Below, one piece after another: positions 19,963 through 30,683 of a DNA stretch of 64,000 bases; within the stretch, counting starts at the first letter, position 1; every line of letters begins with the position of its first letter. The DNA comes from Piliocolobus tephrosceles (Eukaryota > Chordata > Mammalia > Primates > Cercopithecidae). The stretch is taken from assembly GCF_002776525.5 (NCBI RefSeq), contig NC_045436.1, positions 160,169,990 through 160,233,989 on the forward strand, read 5' to 3'. The notes below the pieces were generated by a model, which was given only the letters and a program-made list of their open reading frames with translations, was not told the origin of the DNA and made no database searches. Both the position numbers and the translations under genes were made by a program.

Positions 19963-20965
19963 CCACTTAGGCAAATTATAACCCCCTGAGGCTCCCAATC
20001 CCATCTCCCCTCTACTTTAAAGCCTAATGTGACCTTCTCAGTGGAGAGAGATCCCTTCTTCCTCAGAACTTCTGCTCATTTAGAGTTTGTATACATAACA
20101 TGGAGACTCAACAGAAAGAATGATACAATTGCCTCTTCTATTATTACCTCCAAATGGTTTATCTAATTTCCTTGTGTAGAGTATGAGCTCCTTGGTGACA
20201 GAATTGCTTCCATTTTATGTGCTCTGTCACAGGGCTCCAAAAAAGTCCCCCTTTTTCTAGAGATAACCAAAATCAGTTTCTGTTGCTTGCAACCAAACTA
20301 CTCCCTAACTTATCCACCATGAACAAGGGGTGGGAAAAAAATTTTTGAATTAAGTTAAATAAATGCTACTAAGGACAACTTAATAGTCACACATGTTGCT
20401 TAAGAGATTCCCTTACATCTCAGGCAGGGCCTATTTACTTGTATTTTAAATTCATTCTTCACAAGCTCAGTTATGCAGTTTTTATCAAAGTTATAAATGA
20501 ATATTAGGAAAACAGCTGCGGCAGGTGCTTCCATGAGAGAAAGAGCTGAGAGCCCAGCCAAAACAAAGAGAGAAAAGCCACACGTGGCAGAGACGGCCAA
20601 AAATTCAACAATCACAGTGATTTGGGTAGAGGTTAAAAAAAAAAAAATTCATGAGCTCAATAGGACTGGATGATAGCCCAGTATAATAGGCAGTGTTCCT
20701 GATGGTGCCCTGAGTAATTCAGTAGATTTAATTTTCTGGTATCTTGTATCTGCAGATAGCATGGAACTGAATAATTCATTTTAGAAAATTTCTAACCCAA
20801 TGTCTACTTAAGAAAAAAAAAAGGTGTGGGACTCTGTAGAAGGTTCACACTTGAAGAAATTCATACATTCATGGATCTCTTCATTCAACACATATTTATT
20901 GAGCACCTACCCTGGACCAGGCACTGTCCTAGCTCGAGGACAGATGGATGATCAAGACAGATGAA
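19963..20965. other. Non-Alu stretch with MIR/L2 relics
   Basis: GAGTATGAGCTCCTTGGTGAC (20177-) is L2-3'-end-like. ACACATATTTATTGAGCACC (20889-) is a reverse MIR 3' end. The middle (20400-20640), ending in A13, has a 71-codon minus frame that I do not recognise. Confidence 0.45.
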
Positions 20966-21085
20966 GTAGATGCAGTGGGACACACCTATAGTCCCAGCTA
21001 CTCGGGAGGCTGAGGCAGGAGGATTGTTTGAGCTTGAGAGTTTGAGACCAGCCTGGGCAACATAGTAAGACCCTGTTTCTAAAAA
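20966..21085 (+). mobile_element. Alu monomer fragment
   Basis: GCAGTGGGACACACCTATAGTC to GACCCTGTTTCTAAAAAA. Confidence 0.82.
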
Positions 21086-21133
21086 AGAGACAAATTAGAT
21101 TCCTGGCATTTATTTTATTATTTATTTATTTAT

Positions 21134-21415
21134 TTGAGACAGAGTCTTGCTCTATCACCCAGGCTGGAATATAATGGCACCATCTCAGCTCTCTGCAACC
21201 TCCACCTCCTGGGTTCAAGCAATTCTCCCACCTCAGCCTCCCGAGTAGCTGGGATTACAGGCACCCGCCATCATGCCGAGTTTATTTTTGTATTTTTGTA
21301 GAGAAAGGGTTTCACCATGTTGGCCAGGCTGGTCTTGAACTCCTGAGCTCAGGCGATCTGCTCGCCTCAGTCCCAAAGTGCTGGGATTACAGGCGTGAAC
21401 CACCTCACCCAACCT
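21134..21415 (-). mobile_element. Alu
   Basis: TTTGAGACAGAGTCTTGC to CACCTCACCCAACC. Confidence 0.94.
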
Positions 21416-21479
21416 GTAGTTTATTTTAGATGGGGAAAAGACCATAATCAAAGAAACACTTAAATAAACAGGATTCTTT

Positions 21480-22840
21480 TATTTTATTTATTTTTTGCAA
21501 GTGGTTTTATTTACATGTCGCCTTTTAAAAGGTCGCTAAAGTTAACTGGACAATAAACTAGGCAGACATCGCTTTACAAAAAAAAAAAAAAAAAAAAAAG
21601 GAAGGAAGGAAAGCTCAAAATGTCACTCATAGAGAACCCACAGTTCAGTTTTATTCACAACAAAGAGAAAAGAAATTTTCGATCATACTAGAGGAAATTC
21701 AGCCATAAGTTTGGAATCTGCACTCAAACTACACATACAGTGAGGACGATATTCTGCTGATGCAGTTGATAGGCTGCTGTGCTTGTCTACTGTTTGTCTG
21801 ATATTGACAATTATAAACAGGGCAGTGCAACCAGTGTTTGAAACAATCCTTACAGTGTGACAGTGTCAGGCACAACATTTCATGTCTCTTCACACCGCTG
21901 GTTCTCTTTGGGTACCTGGGCTTCCTCCTGTTCAGCAGAGTCAGTTTTGATATCGATGGAAGACTGTTCGTCCGAATCTCCTCAGAAGCTTTCCCCTTGA
22001 TCAAATAGGCAACAGTCTTGCATGGAACATCAAACAGACCTTTGATGTCTAAGTAGTTTACAGCCAAAATGACTTCAAAAAGTGTCCCTGGGTCAACTTT
22101 CAGGAATTCTTGGTCCCAAACAGGGATAGCATCTGTTCACTTTTCTTAGTTCTCATCAGCCTCTGGAGGAGCAGGAGGGTCATCCTTTTGGTTGGTGAAC
22201 CACTGAATTGCCTTTTTTTAAAAAAAAAAAAAATTGTTATTATTATTTATTTATTTTTGAGATGGAGTCTTGCTCTGTGGCCCAGGCTGGAACGCAATGG
22301 CATGATCTCAGCTCACTGCAACTTCCAGCTCCTGGGTTCAAGTGATCCTCCTGCCTCAGCCTCCTGAGTAGCTGGGACTACAGGCATGCTGCCACCATGC
22401 CTGGCTAACTTTTGTATTTTTAGTAGAGATGGAGTTTCACCATCTTGGCCACGCTGGTCTCGAACTCCTGATCTCATGTGATCCGCCGGCCTCAGCCTCC
22501 CAAAGTTCTGGGATTACAGGCATGAGCCACCGTGCCTAGCCTGAATGACCTTTTTAATATTGCTGCATTAACATTTGGCAGAGGAACTGGGTCATTATCT
22601 CCTTCATCATTCATTCCCAAATCTTCCAACATGATCTTGAGAGTCACAGATTGTTTGGCAATTTCCACATCAACTTTAAATATCTCTCCATCAGAACTCA
22701 GCAACTTAATTGAAGGTATTATGGGTGTTGGTTCTTAAGGAGACAGCCAGCTAGAGGCTAAGGAGAGCTTGACGGCCTCAGCAGAGAAACAGGAAAGGCA
22801 GAGGACGGGGCCTCTGCAGCGATGCAGCATCTGCTCAAGC
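21480..22840 (-). pseudogene. SKP1P: SKP1 processed pseudogene, Alu-interrupted
   Basis: Minus-strand intronless copy of SKP1, the adaptor that links CUL1 to F-box proteins in SCF ubiquitin ligases. The translation shows SSDGEIFKVDVEIAKQSVTL, then MLEDLGMNDEGDNDPVPLPN and NYLDIKGLFDVPCKTVAYLI, clearly SKP1 from its BTB/POZ-like N-terminal domain into the F-box-binding C terminus. It is dead: the start codon is ATA (22719-22717), in-frame stops sit at 22148-22146 and 22139-22137, a frameshift replaces the last ~25 residues after EEIR, and an Alu (about 22229-22541) splits it after NVNAAILK. Recognisable SKP1 5' UTR lies at 22720-22840 and 3' UTR at about 21500-21890. The poly(A) is the T-rich run at 21477-21496. 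CAGGATTCTTTTA (left) and CAGGATCATTTTA (right) may be the TSD. Confidence 0.93.
22229..22541 (-). mobile_element. Alu inside the SKP1 pseudogene
   Basis: Flanked by TGAATTGCCTTTTTTT and TGAATGACCTTTTTAA, a decayed TSD of the SKP1 coding sequence; it therefore postdates the retrocopy. Confidence 0.94.
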
Positions 22841-23010
22841 AGGATCATTTTAAATAGCAATGTGTTATACTAAATATGGAAATATATCAGAGTGATATTA
22901 TAGTAGATAGCGCTTGGGTGGGGGGGGAGATAAATTATATTGGGTGATCTGAGGAAGAACATTTAAAGTCATTCCTTTCTCCACTTTATTATTTTTTGAA
23001 AAAAATTTAG

Positions 23011-23325
23011 GACTGGGCGCTGTGGGAGGGATGACCTGGGAGGAATGACCTTCCCAGCACTTTGGAAGGCCAAGATGGGTAGATCGCTTGAGCTCAGGAG
23101 TTTGAGACCAGCGTGGGCAAAATAGTGAGACATCATCTCTACCAAAAACATAAGAAATTAGCCGGGCGTGGTGGCGCATGCCTGTAATTCCAGCTACTCG
23201 GGAGGTTGAGGTGGGAGAATCACTAGAACCAGGGAGGCAGAGGTTGCAGTGAGCCGAGACTGTGCCATTGCACTCCAGCCTGGGTGACACAGCGAGACTC
23301 TGTCTCAAACAAACAAACAAATAAA
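23011..23325 (+). mobile_element. Alu with rearranged head
   Basis: The first 60 bp contain a short internal duplication around GGGAGG(G/A)ATGACCT before CCCAGCACTTTGG; (CAAA)n tail. Confidence 0.9.
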
Positions 23326-24509
23326 AAACCTATTTTTAATTATTATGCATACATTAAGTTGTACATAGTTGTGGGAACTTCCTGCATTTATACCCTCCTA
23401 AATCCCAGAGGTACCTGTTTTCAGCTAGAAGACATTTTGCCTCAGAGAGCTATTGACAGCTTCCCTGAGCTGGAGAGAAGGAAACAAAATAACCACATCC
23501 TTTTGTCAAAGACATATTTGAGTAAAGTTAACAGTCCTGGCTTCTAGAAGGAAGTTTTTTTGCAGTACCTAGATCAACACATCCTGTAGCCAATCTGAAA
23601 GGCTGTCCAAGCAGGACCCAGAACATAAGTCAGCAACGGGTTAAGGGCTCTCAGTGGAGAAGGCGGTTTTATTCCCCTGGTTTAGCCGTCAGAGGCTCGG
23701 CCCCCACACGCAAGAGTTGATAACCAAACAATGACTGCCACTAATTCACGGAAGGTTTGAAGCTGTTATAGCCCCAATGTGCTCTGTGCTCAGTCGTCCA
23801 GAAGTTACCTAGGGTGGAGGCGTTTCATGGTCTGACACTTTGACACAAAGCCATGTGGTGAGCAATCTCTCAATGATTCCTCCAAGGCCAGCAACTGTCC
23901 CAGCCTGGCTGCCAAGTATAATCTATGACCCCCATGCATGCCCTCCAACTGCCGACTCTCTCAGCAAACTTACTTCTTTGTCTGTCAGAATATCTGGCAT
24001 TTTCCCCTAAAGGCTGGTTATAAAACTTCCACCTGCTTCCAGCAAAAATATTCAAGCAGATTCCAATTTTGCTTCACATGCCGCAGGAATGTGAATAATC
24101 CCATTTAGGAAGATGCTTGATTAAGTTTTGAGAACCCGAATCAACTTGGTCATTCTTCAACCCCTAGAGCAGGACTGTCAAGAGAAAAAACATTTCTTCA
24201 TCAACTATTGCCCAGAGAGGAGTCTCGTTAGGCTGGTTCCAAACACAAGGAGTTCCTGTAAGAGGCAGTAATGCAATTTCCACATACAAAGTCCCTTAGA
24301 CCAGTGCAGACTCTTTGGCCCCAGTGAACGTGTGCTCCAGGAGACAGCTGGCCTCTGACAAAAACCAATGTCCCCAATGCAGAGAGAAGAGAGGGCCTGT
24401 AGCATCAGGGCTGTTATGTCATTCATCCTTCCAGCTGTCCAGCCTTTTAGGTGGAAAGACTCATAAACCAAATTCATTGAGCCATTATCTATAGGAAAAT
24501 TGTGTTATT
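23326..24509. other. Long single-copy-looking block
   Basis: About 1.2 kb without a recognisable repeat. Frames of 60-90 codons have no domain. The sequence is neither low complexity nor microsatellite, so it may be one of the few genuinely unique parts of the window. No function assigned. Confidence 0.4.
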
Positions 24510-24635
24510 GGCTGAGTGCAGTAGCTCATGCCTGTAATTCCAACACTTTGGGAGGCTGAGACAGGAGGATCATGTGAGGCCAGGACTTCAAGACCAGTCT
24601 GGGCAACATAAGGAGACCCTGTTTCAATTTTTTAA
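24510..24635 (+). mobile_element. Alu left-monomer (FLAM-like)
   Basis: GGCTGAGTGCAGTAGC to GAGACCCTGTTTCAATTTT, single monomer. Confidence 0.85.
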
Positions 24636-24765
24636 AATTCTAAAGAAAAATAAAAATATGTTATCACATTATTTAACAGGTTGGTAGCAAAGTCTCTCTC
24701 TGATCTCCCCCTGCCAACTGCTGTGGTAACTCCCTCCTGCAGAAAGCTATGAAAGAAGAAGGCTG

Positions 24766-25053
24766 GGCCAGGCATGGTGGCTCAAGCCTGTAATCCTAGC
24801 ACTTTGGGAGACCAAGGTGGGTGGATCGCCTGAGGTCAGGAGTTTGAGACCAGTCTGGCCAACATGGTAAAACCTTGTCTCTACTGAAAATACAAAAATT
24901 AGCCATGAGTGGTGACGCACGCCTATAATCCAAGCTACTCGGGAGGCTGAGGCAGGAGAATCGCCTGAACCCGGGAGGGAGAGGTTGCAGTGAGCTGAGA
25001 TCGTGCCACTGCACTCCAGCCTGGGTGACAGAGAACAACACCATCTCAAAAAT
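24766..25053 (+). mobile_element. Alu
   Basis: GGCCAGGCATGGTGGC start. The tail expanded to a pentanucleotide repeat. GAAAGAAGAAGGCTGG before and GAAAGGAGAAGCCTGG after are the TSD. Confidence 0.94.
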
Positions 25054-25100
25054 TAAATTAAATTAAATTAAATTAAATTAAATTAAAATTAAAATTAAAA
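25054..25100. repeat. (AAATT)n microsatellite
   Basis: Nine or more AAATT units grown from the Alu tail. Confidence 0.9.
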
Positions 25101-25323
25101 AATAAAAGAAAGGAGAAGCCTGGCAGCTCTGAGTACAGGTACCTCTGTCCTTGTAGTTCCCTGTGCCTGTCTCCCAAACCTGAGCTAAGACAAGCACATG
25201 GCTTCAAGGTGGCAGAGTCCTCATCACAGCTGGGAAGAGAAGAAAAGCCCTTGCTTTAAGACCTGCACTGGGTACCTTGAAAACTGGTGTGTTTCAACAG
25301 ACAAGAATTCCCTTGCTAAATTC

Positions 25324-25499
25324 TTTTTTGTTGTTGTTTTTGTTGCTGTTTTTGAGACAGAGTCTCGCTCTGTCCCCCAGGTTGGAGTGCAGTGGTGCGA
25401 TCTCAGCCCACTGCAACCTCCGCCTCCTGGGTTCCAGCGATTCTCCTGCCTCAGCCTCCTGAGTAGCTGGGATTGCAGGCGTGAGCCACTGCACTCAGT
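25324..25499 (-). mobile_element. Alu with internal deletion
   Basis: TSD CCCTTGCTAAATTCT on both sides (25308-25322 and about 25503-25517). Only ~175 bp: the central part is deleted. Confidence 0.92.
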
Positions 25500-25517
25500 C
25501 CCCCCTTGCTAAATTCT

Positions 25518-26503
25518 ATCAAAGGAATATTTCCCCCACAGGGGTACCCGGTGTGATCTCGCATATATGAATACCTAAATAGTTTCTCTCCATTACTGCC
25601 GAGGTGGAACTAAGGGGTCTATAAAGTGTGAAATGAGAAATGGTTGCTGTGCGGTTTAATGCTAATTACCACTCAGGTGATGTGGCTAAGGCTTCCACAT
25701 TCTTACAGCTCCTGAAATCAGAATCTGGTTAGTGGCTATTTTAAGACTGCATTATAAAACCTGCCTCCAAATGCTTTATAAATAAGGAGACTGTTATGGG
25801 CTGCCACTCATCTTTCCCTCCTGTTAATCATTTCAAGGATTTATGTTGTATACACAAGTGACTACTAACCAATTAGAACATTAAGGACATTGTTTAATTT
25901 GAATGATTTAGTTGAACTTTAGAAGAATCCTCCTTCCCCACCATCCCTCTACGTCTTTTAATTTAAGTACCTGGATTCTATCAGTCTATTAAAGGTATAA
26001 ATAAATAAGTTCTAAGTCTACTGATAAAAGCTAGGGAAATGGTTTTTATTTTTAAATAACATATTTGTGTTAGAATGATTGGCTTAATTACAGAAATAAA
26101 AACAATTGTGAACCGTAGACTTTCTCTTCCCAAGTTGTGCTGTTTTAATTGCTTCAGCCGTAGGATAACCAATCCACTCATTTTGTTCTATTTTCCAGGT
26201 TTCCAACCTGCCATATTTATACTAAAAATCATTGGTGATTCTGCAAGACAAAAAAACATTTAGTGACATGTAGTTCTCCCAATATCTTTACTGAGTTACA
26301 AAATTACTAATAACATGCATAGTCTTTCCCTCCAAGCTAACTTTCTTCTTGTGTCCATATATCTGCCCAAAGTCAGAATCTAATTAGTCATCTTAGAATA
26401 TTGTTTCGACTTTGCAAAAAAAAAAAAGAACATTGTTTCAACTCTAATACCCACTCAACCTGCACCCAATCCAATCAATCAACAGCCCAAGTTGATCCCA
26501 TCT
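25518..26503. other. AT-rich single-copy block, candidate regulatory element
   Basis: About 1 kb with no transposon signature. It holds clustered motif-like words: GCTAATTACC (25660s, homeodomain-type), CAGGTG E-box, CTATTTTAAG and AAACAATTG. The 86-codon frame at 26401 runs into an Alu and is not a gene. A cis-regulatory role is inference only. Confidence 0.35.
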
Positions 26504-26518
26504 CTGAATTAACTCTTT

Positions 26519-26657
26519 GTTTGTTTGTTTGTTTAATAGAGATGAGGTCTCACTATGTGGCCCAGGCTGGTCTCAAACTCCTAAGCCCAAGGAATCCTCC
26601 CGCCTCAGCGTCCCTAAGTGACGAGATTACAGCACCTAGGCAGCCACTGCACCCAGC
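26519..26657 (-). mobile_element. Alu left-monomer fragment, first of a same-site pair
   Basis: Between CTGAATTAACTCTTT at 26504-26518 and 26658-26672. Confidence 0.9.
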
Positions 26658-26676
26658 CTGAATTAACTCTTTAACC

Positions 26677-26976
26677 CCCCTTTTCTTTTTCCTGAGACAG
26701 AGTCTCACTCTGCTGCCCAAGCTGAAATGCAGTGGCACAATCTCCATTCATTGCAACCTCAGACTCCAGGGTTCAAGCGATTCTCCTTCCTCAGCCTCCT
26801 GAGTAGCTGGGACCACAAGCCCGTGCCACCAACGTCTGGCTATGTTTTGTATCTTTGATAGAGACAGGGTTTCACTGTGTTAGACAGGCTGGTCTCAAAC
26901 TCCTGACCTCAAGTGGTCTTCCCTCCTTGGCCTCCCAAAGTGCTAGGACTATAGGCGTGAGTCCCCACACCCAGCC
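26677..26976 (-). mobile_element. Alu, second of a same-site pair
   Basis: Uses the right-hand target copy: CTGAATTAACTCTTT at 26658-26672 and CTGAATTAACTATTG at 26977-26991. Confidence 0.93.
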
Positions 26977-26996
26977 CTGAATTAACTATTGAATCC

Positions 26997-27708
26997 ACAC
27001 CCCCTCCCCAGGCCTAGTACCACTGTTGTAGCTCAGGACCTGGCTGTGCCTCACCAGAATAGTGTGTGTAATAACCCAATGGGTTCACCTTGACCACTGC
27101 CTAGCCAGAGCCAATTTATCAAGACAGGAAGAATTGCAATAGAGAAAACAGTAAAGAGAAATTCACGCAGAGTTAGCTATGCAGGAGACTGGAATCTTAT
27201 TATTACTCAATCAGTCTCCCTGAGCATACGGGAATCAGAGTTTTTAAGGATAATTTGGTGGGTGGGGGGACAGCCAGTGAATCAGGAGTGTTGATTGGTT
27301 GGGTCAGACATGAATTCACCTGGGTGAGTGCCACAAGAACACAGATGGATGTGGGCCACAGGATCAGATGAGCCAGTTTATTGATCTGGGTGGTGCCAGC
27401 TGATCCGTCAAGTGCAGGGTCTGCAAAATATCTCAAGCACTGACCTCAGGCTTTACAAAGTGATGCTATCTCCAGGAACAATCTGAGAAGGGTCAGAATC
27501 TTGTAGCCTCCAACTGCATGACTCCTAAACCATAATTTCTCATCTTTTGACTAATTTGTTAGTCTACAAAGACACTCTCGTCCCCAGGCAAGAAAGGGGT
27601 TTGTTTTGGGGAAGGGCTGTTATCATCTTTGTTCTAAACTATAAACTATAAGCTAAGTGCCTCCCAAAATTATGTCTAGGAATGAACAAGGATAGCTTGG
27701 AGGTTTGG
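26997..27708. mobile_element. Putative ERV/MaLR-derived segment, family unassigned
   Basis: AGTCTCCCTGAGCATACGGGAA, GATCTGGGTGGTGCCAGC, CAGGGTCTGCAAAATATCTC and CAAGAAAGGGGTTTGTTTTG form a string I recall from LTR-retroelement repeats, but I cannot name the subfamily or orient it. No viral coding frame is open. Confidence 0.45.
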
Positions 27709-27934
27709 CTCGCTCTCGGCTCACTGCACCCTCTGCCTCCCAGGTTCAAGCAATTCTCCTCCCAAGTAGCTGGGATTACTGGCATGAGCCACCACGCCCA
27801 GCTAATTTTTGTATTTTCAGTAGAGATGGGGTTTCACCATGTTGGTCAGGCTGGTCTCGAACTCCTGATCTCATGATCTGCCTGCCTCGGCCTCCCAAAG
27901 TGCCAGGGTTACAGGCATAAACCACCATGACCGG
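27709..27934 (-). mobile_element. Alu, truncated at its 3' (tail) side
   Basis: Starts at TCGGCTCACTGCACC without poly(T); a deletion joins CTCCTCCCAAGTAGC. Confidence 0.92.
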
Positions 27935-27947
27935 CCTGTTTTGGGAG

Positions 27948-28239
27948 GCTTTGAGACAGGGTCTTACTCTGTCACTTAGGTTGGAGTGCAGTGGCACGAT
28001 CCCAGCTCACTGCAGCCTTGACCTCTTGGGCTCAAGCGATCATCCCGCCCCTCAGCCTCCTAAGTAGCCAAGCCTACAAGCACACACCACCACATCCAGC
28101 TAATTTTTGTATATTTTGTAGAGGCAGGGTTTCGCTATGTTACCCAGGCTGGTCTTGAACTCCTGGCTCAAGTGGTCCACCCACCCTGGCCTCTCAAAAT
28201 TCTAGCATTACAGGCGTGAGCCACCACTGCACCCAGCCA
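27948..28239 (-). mobile_element. Alu
   Basis: TTTGAGACAGGGTCTTACTC to CACTGCACCCAGCCA. Confidence 0.93.
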
Positions 28240-28436
28240 CGTGATGTTCTAAACACAAATCAGAAGCCTAGCTTCGCGTCCACCATATACAGAGTCCATG
28301 GTCTTTGGAATGGCCCATTGAGGACATTTCTTGCCTCCCCCAGGCCAACTTGGGACCCCCAGACCTTCACGTATGTCTCGTGCACTGAGGATTCCACAGC
28401 ATTTTAATTCTTTGCTTGCAAAATTATCTCCCTCAA

Positions 28437-28734
28437 GGCCGAGCACAGTGGTTCACACTTGTAATCCCAGCACTTTGGGAGACCGAGGCAACAGATCTCT
28501 TGAGGCCAGGAGTTCGAGACCAACCTGGGCAACAGGGTGAAGCCCTGTGGCTACTAAAAAAAAAAAATACAAAAATTAGCTGGGTGCGGTGGCACATGTT
28601 TGTAATCCCAGCTCCTTGGGAGGTTGAAGTGGGAAGATCGCTTGAACCTGGGAGGTTGCAGTGAGCCAAGATCATACCACTGCACTCCAGCCTGGGTGAC
28701 AGAGGTAGACCTCATCTCAAAAAACAAACACACA
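28437..28734 (+). mobile_element. Alu
   Basis: TSD AA(A)TTATCTCCCTCA before, AACTATCTGCCTCA at 28735-28748 after. Confidence 0.94.
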
Positions 28735-28854
28735 AACTATCTGCCTCACTAGACTATGAGCATCCTAAAGGAGAGAACTCTGTTTTTCCCAGCACCCCAC
28801 TCCGAGACAATGGTTTAAAAACAAACAAAAGATTGCTTGTAGGTAAAAAGAAAA

Positions 28855-28985
28855 GGCCAGGCATGGTAGTTCACTCCTGTAATCCCAGCACTTTGGGAGG
28901 TTGAGGCAGGTAGATCACCTGAGGTTAGGAGTTGGAGACCAGCCTGACCAACATAAGGAGACCCTGTCTCTAAAAAAGAAACAAA
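28855..28985 (+). mobile_element. Alu left-monomer (FLAM-like)
   Basis: GGCCAGGCATGGTAGTTC to GACCCTGTCTCTAAAAAA. Confidence 0.87.
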
Positions 28986-29255
28986 GAATAGAAGATGGGC
29001 AATAGGAAGCCCATTGAGCTTCACATATTGTGGTAGTCCACAAATACGTCTTGTCAGCCTGCTCACCTAACTTCCCAGCATGAAAAAGGGGATTCCAGTA
29101 GAGTGACCATTGCCGCATCCAGTCTATTTGGAGAGAATCCCCTAGCAGCAGGCCAGCTTTGAGTATGTGTGACCTATACCATCACACAGGATCCCACACT
29201 TCAAAAGCCCTTACATTTAATTTAACACTCTTCTGTTACTACCTTGAAATTCTTT

Positions 29256-29575
29256 TTTTTTTTTTTTTTTTTTTTTTGAGATGGAGTCTCACTTTGTCGC
29301 CCAGGCTGGAGTGCAGTGGTGCGATCTCGGCTCACTACAACCTCTGCCTCCTGGGTTCAAGCTATTCTCCTGCCTCAGCCTCCTAAGTAGCTGGGACTAC
29401 AGGTGTGTGCCACCACACCGGCTAATTTTTCATTTTTAGTAGAGATGGGATTTCACCATATTGTCCAGGCTGGTCTCAAACTCCTGACCTCGGGTGATCC
29501 GCCCACCTCAGCCTCCCAAAGTGCTGGGATTACAGGCATGAGCCACCGCGCCCAGCCTCAGCCATCACACCTGGC
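29256..29575 (-). mobile_element. Alu, first of a same-site pair
   Basis: TGAAATTCTTT at 29245-29255 and 29576-29586. An extra CAGCCATCACACCTGGC lies after the normal end. Confidence 0.94.
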
Positions 29576-29594
29576 TGAAATTCTTTGTGGGTTT

Positions 29595-29634
29595 TTGTTT
29601 GTTTGTTTGTTTGTTTGTTTGTTTGTTTGTTTTT
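29595..29634. repeat. (GTTT)n microsatellite
   Basis: About nine GTTT units at the head of the following Alu. Confidence 0.92.
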
Positions 29635-29928
29635 GAGATGGAGTTTTGCTCTTGTTGCCCAGGCTGGAGTGAAATGGTGCGATCTTGGCTCACTGCAACC
29701 TCTGCCTCCCAGGTTCAAGCGATTCTCCTGCCTCAGCCTCCTGAGTAGCTGGGATTACAGGCATGTGCCACCATGCCTGGCAAATTTTTTTTTTTTTTTT
29801 CTTTTTTAGTAGAGACGGAGTTTCTCCATGTTGGTCAGGCTGGTGTCAAACTCCTGACCTCAGGTGATCCACCCACCTCAGCCTCCCAAAGTGCTGGGAT
29901 TACAAGCATGAGCCACTGCGCCCGGCCC
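29630..29928 (-). mobile_element. Alu, second of a same-site pair
   Basis: Ends GCGCCCGGCC, then CGAAATTCTTA (29929-29939), a third copy of the target. Confidence 0.94.
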
Positions 29929-30071
29929 GAAATTCTTAATAACTTATTAACAATGAGCTCACATTTTCTGTCAGCACTGAGTTCTGCAAATTCTGTAACT
30001 GGTCCTGCCTAGTGGATATGGAAATCATAAGGGCTGGGGACTCAGAGCCTCCTGCTTCCTACTCCCCGTCT

Positions 30072-30151
30072 CATCCTCTCATGCATGTATTCACCAAGCA
30101 GTCATTATCTGCAGACTGAGTGAATACTTTTAGTGTTTCTATCTACTGCTA
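30072..30151. repeat. Old local duplication, copy 2 (left piece)
   Basis: ATTCACCAAGCAGTCATT, GACTGAGTGAA and TATCTACTGCTATTTT pair with 17505-17575. Confidence 0.58.
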
Positions 30152-30448
30152 TTTTTTTTTTTTTTTTTTGGAGACAGAGTCTTGATCTGTCGCCCAGGCT
30201 AGAGTACAGTGGTGGGATCTCAGCTCACTGCAGCATCTGCCTCTCAGGTTTAAGCAATTCTCCTGCCTCAGCCTCCAGAGTAGCTAGGACTGCAGGCTTC
30301 CGCCACCACGCCCGGCTAATTTTTGTATTTTTAGTAGAAATGGAGTTTCATCATGTTGGTCAGGATGGTCTCGATCTCTTGACCTTGTAATCTGCCCGCT
30401 TCAGCCTCCCAAAGTGCTAGAATTGCAGGCGTGAGCCACCGCGCCCGG
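30152..30448 (-). mobile_element. Alu
   Basis: T18 head to GAGCCACCGCGCCCGGCT; splits duplication copy 2. Confidence 0.94.
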
Positions 30449-30683
30449 CTATATGTTATCACTACTGAATTTAATAAAATACATATTTATTTGAAAGAGT
30501 TTCTTAATTTTATGTGACATTTTATCTATGATTATATCTTCTACCCAAGAAAGTCCTCGTTAGGTACCAGCCTGTCTCTAACAGTTTTCTAACACTTGCT
30601 AAGTTCCCTTTGTAACTTAGAGGAGGCTACAGGTTGAGAACCTTTCCCAAGCAGAAATATCTGATTAGAATTCAACAGCTCCT
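30449..30683. repeat. Old local duplication, copy 2 (right piece)
   Basis: GAAAGAGTTTCTTAATTTTA, ACACTTGCTAAGTTCCC and GAGAACCTTTCCCAAGCAG match copy 1. Confidence 0.6.

Noticed and set aside
20400..20640. 71-codon hydrophobic minus frame next to A13 as a retrocopy or small membrane protein
   Set aside because: No TSD or polyadenylation signal found and no family recognised; too weak to call.
21480..22840. Functional SKP1 paralogue
   Set aside because: Lost start codon, two internal stops, a frameshift and an Alu in the reading frame.
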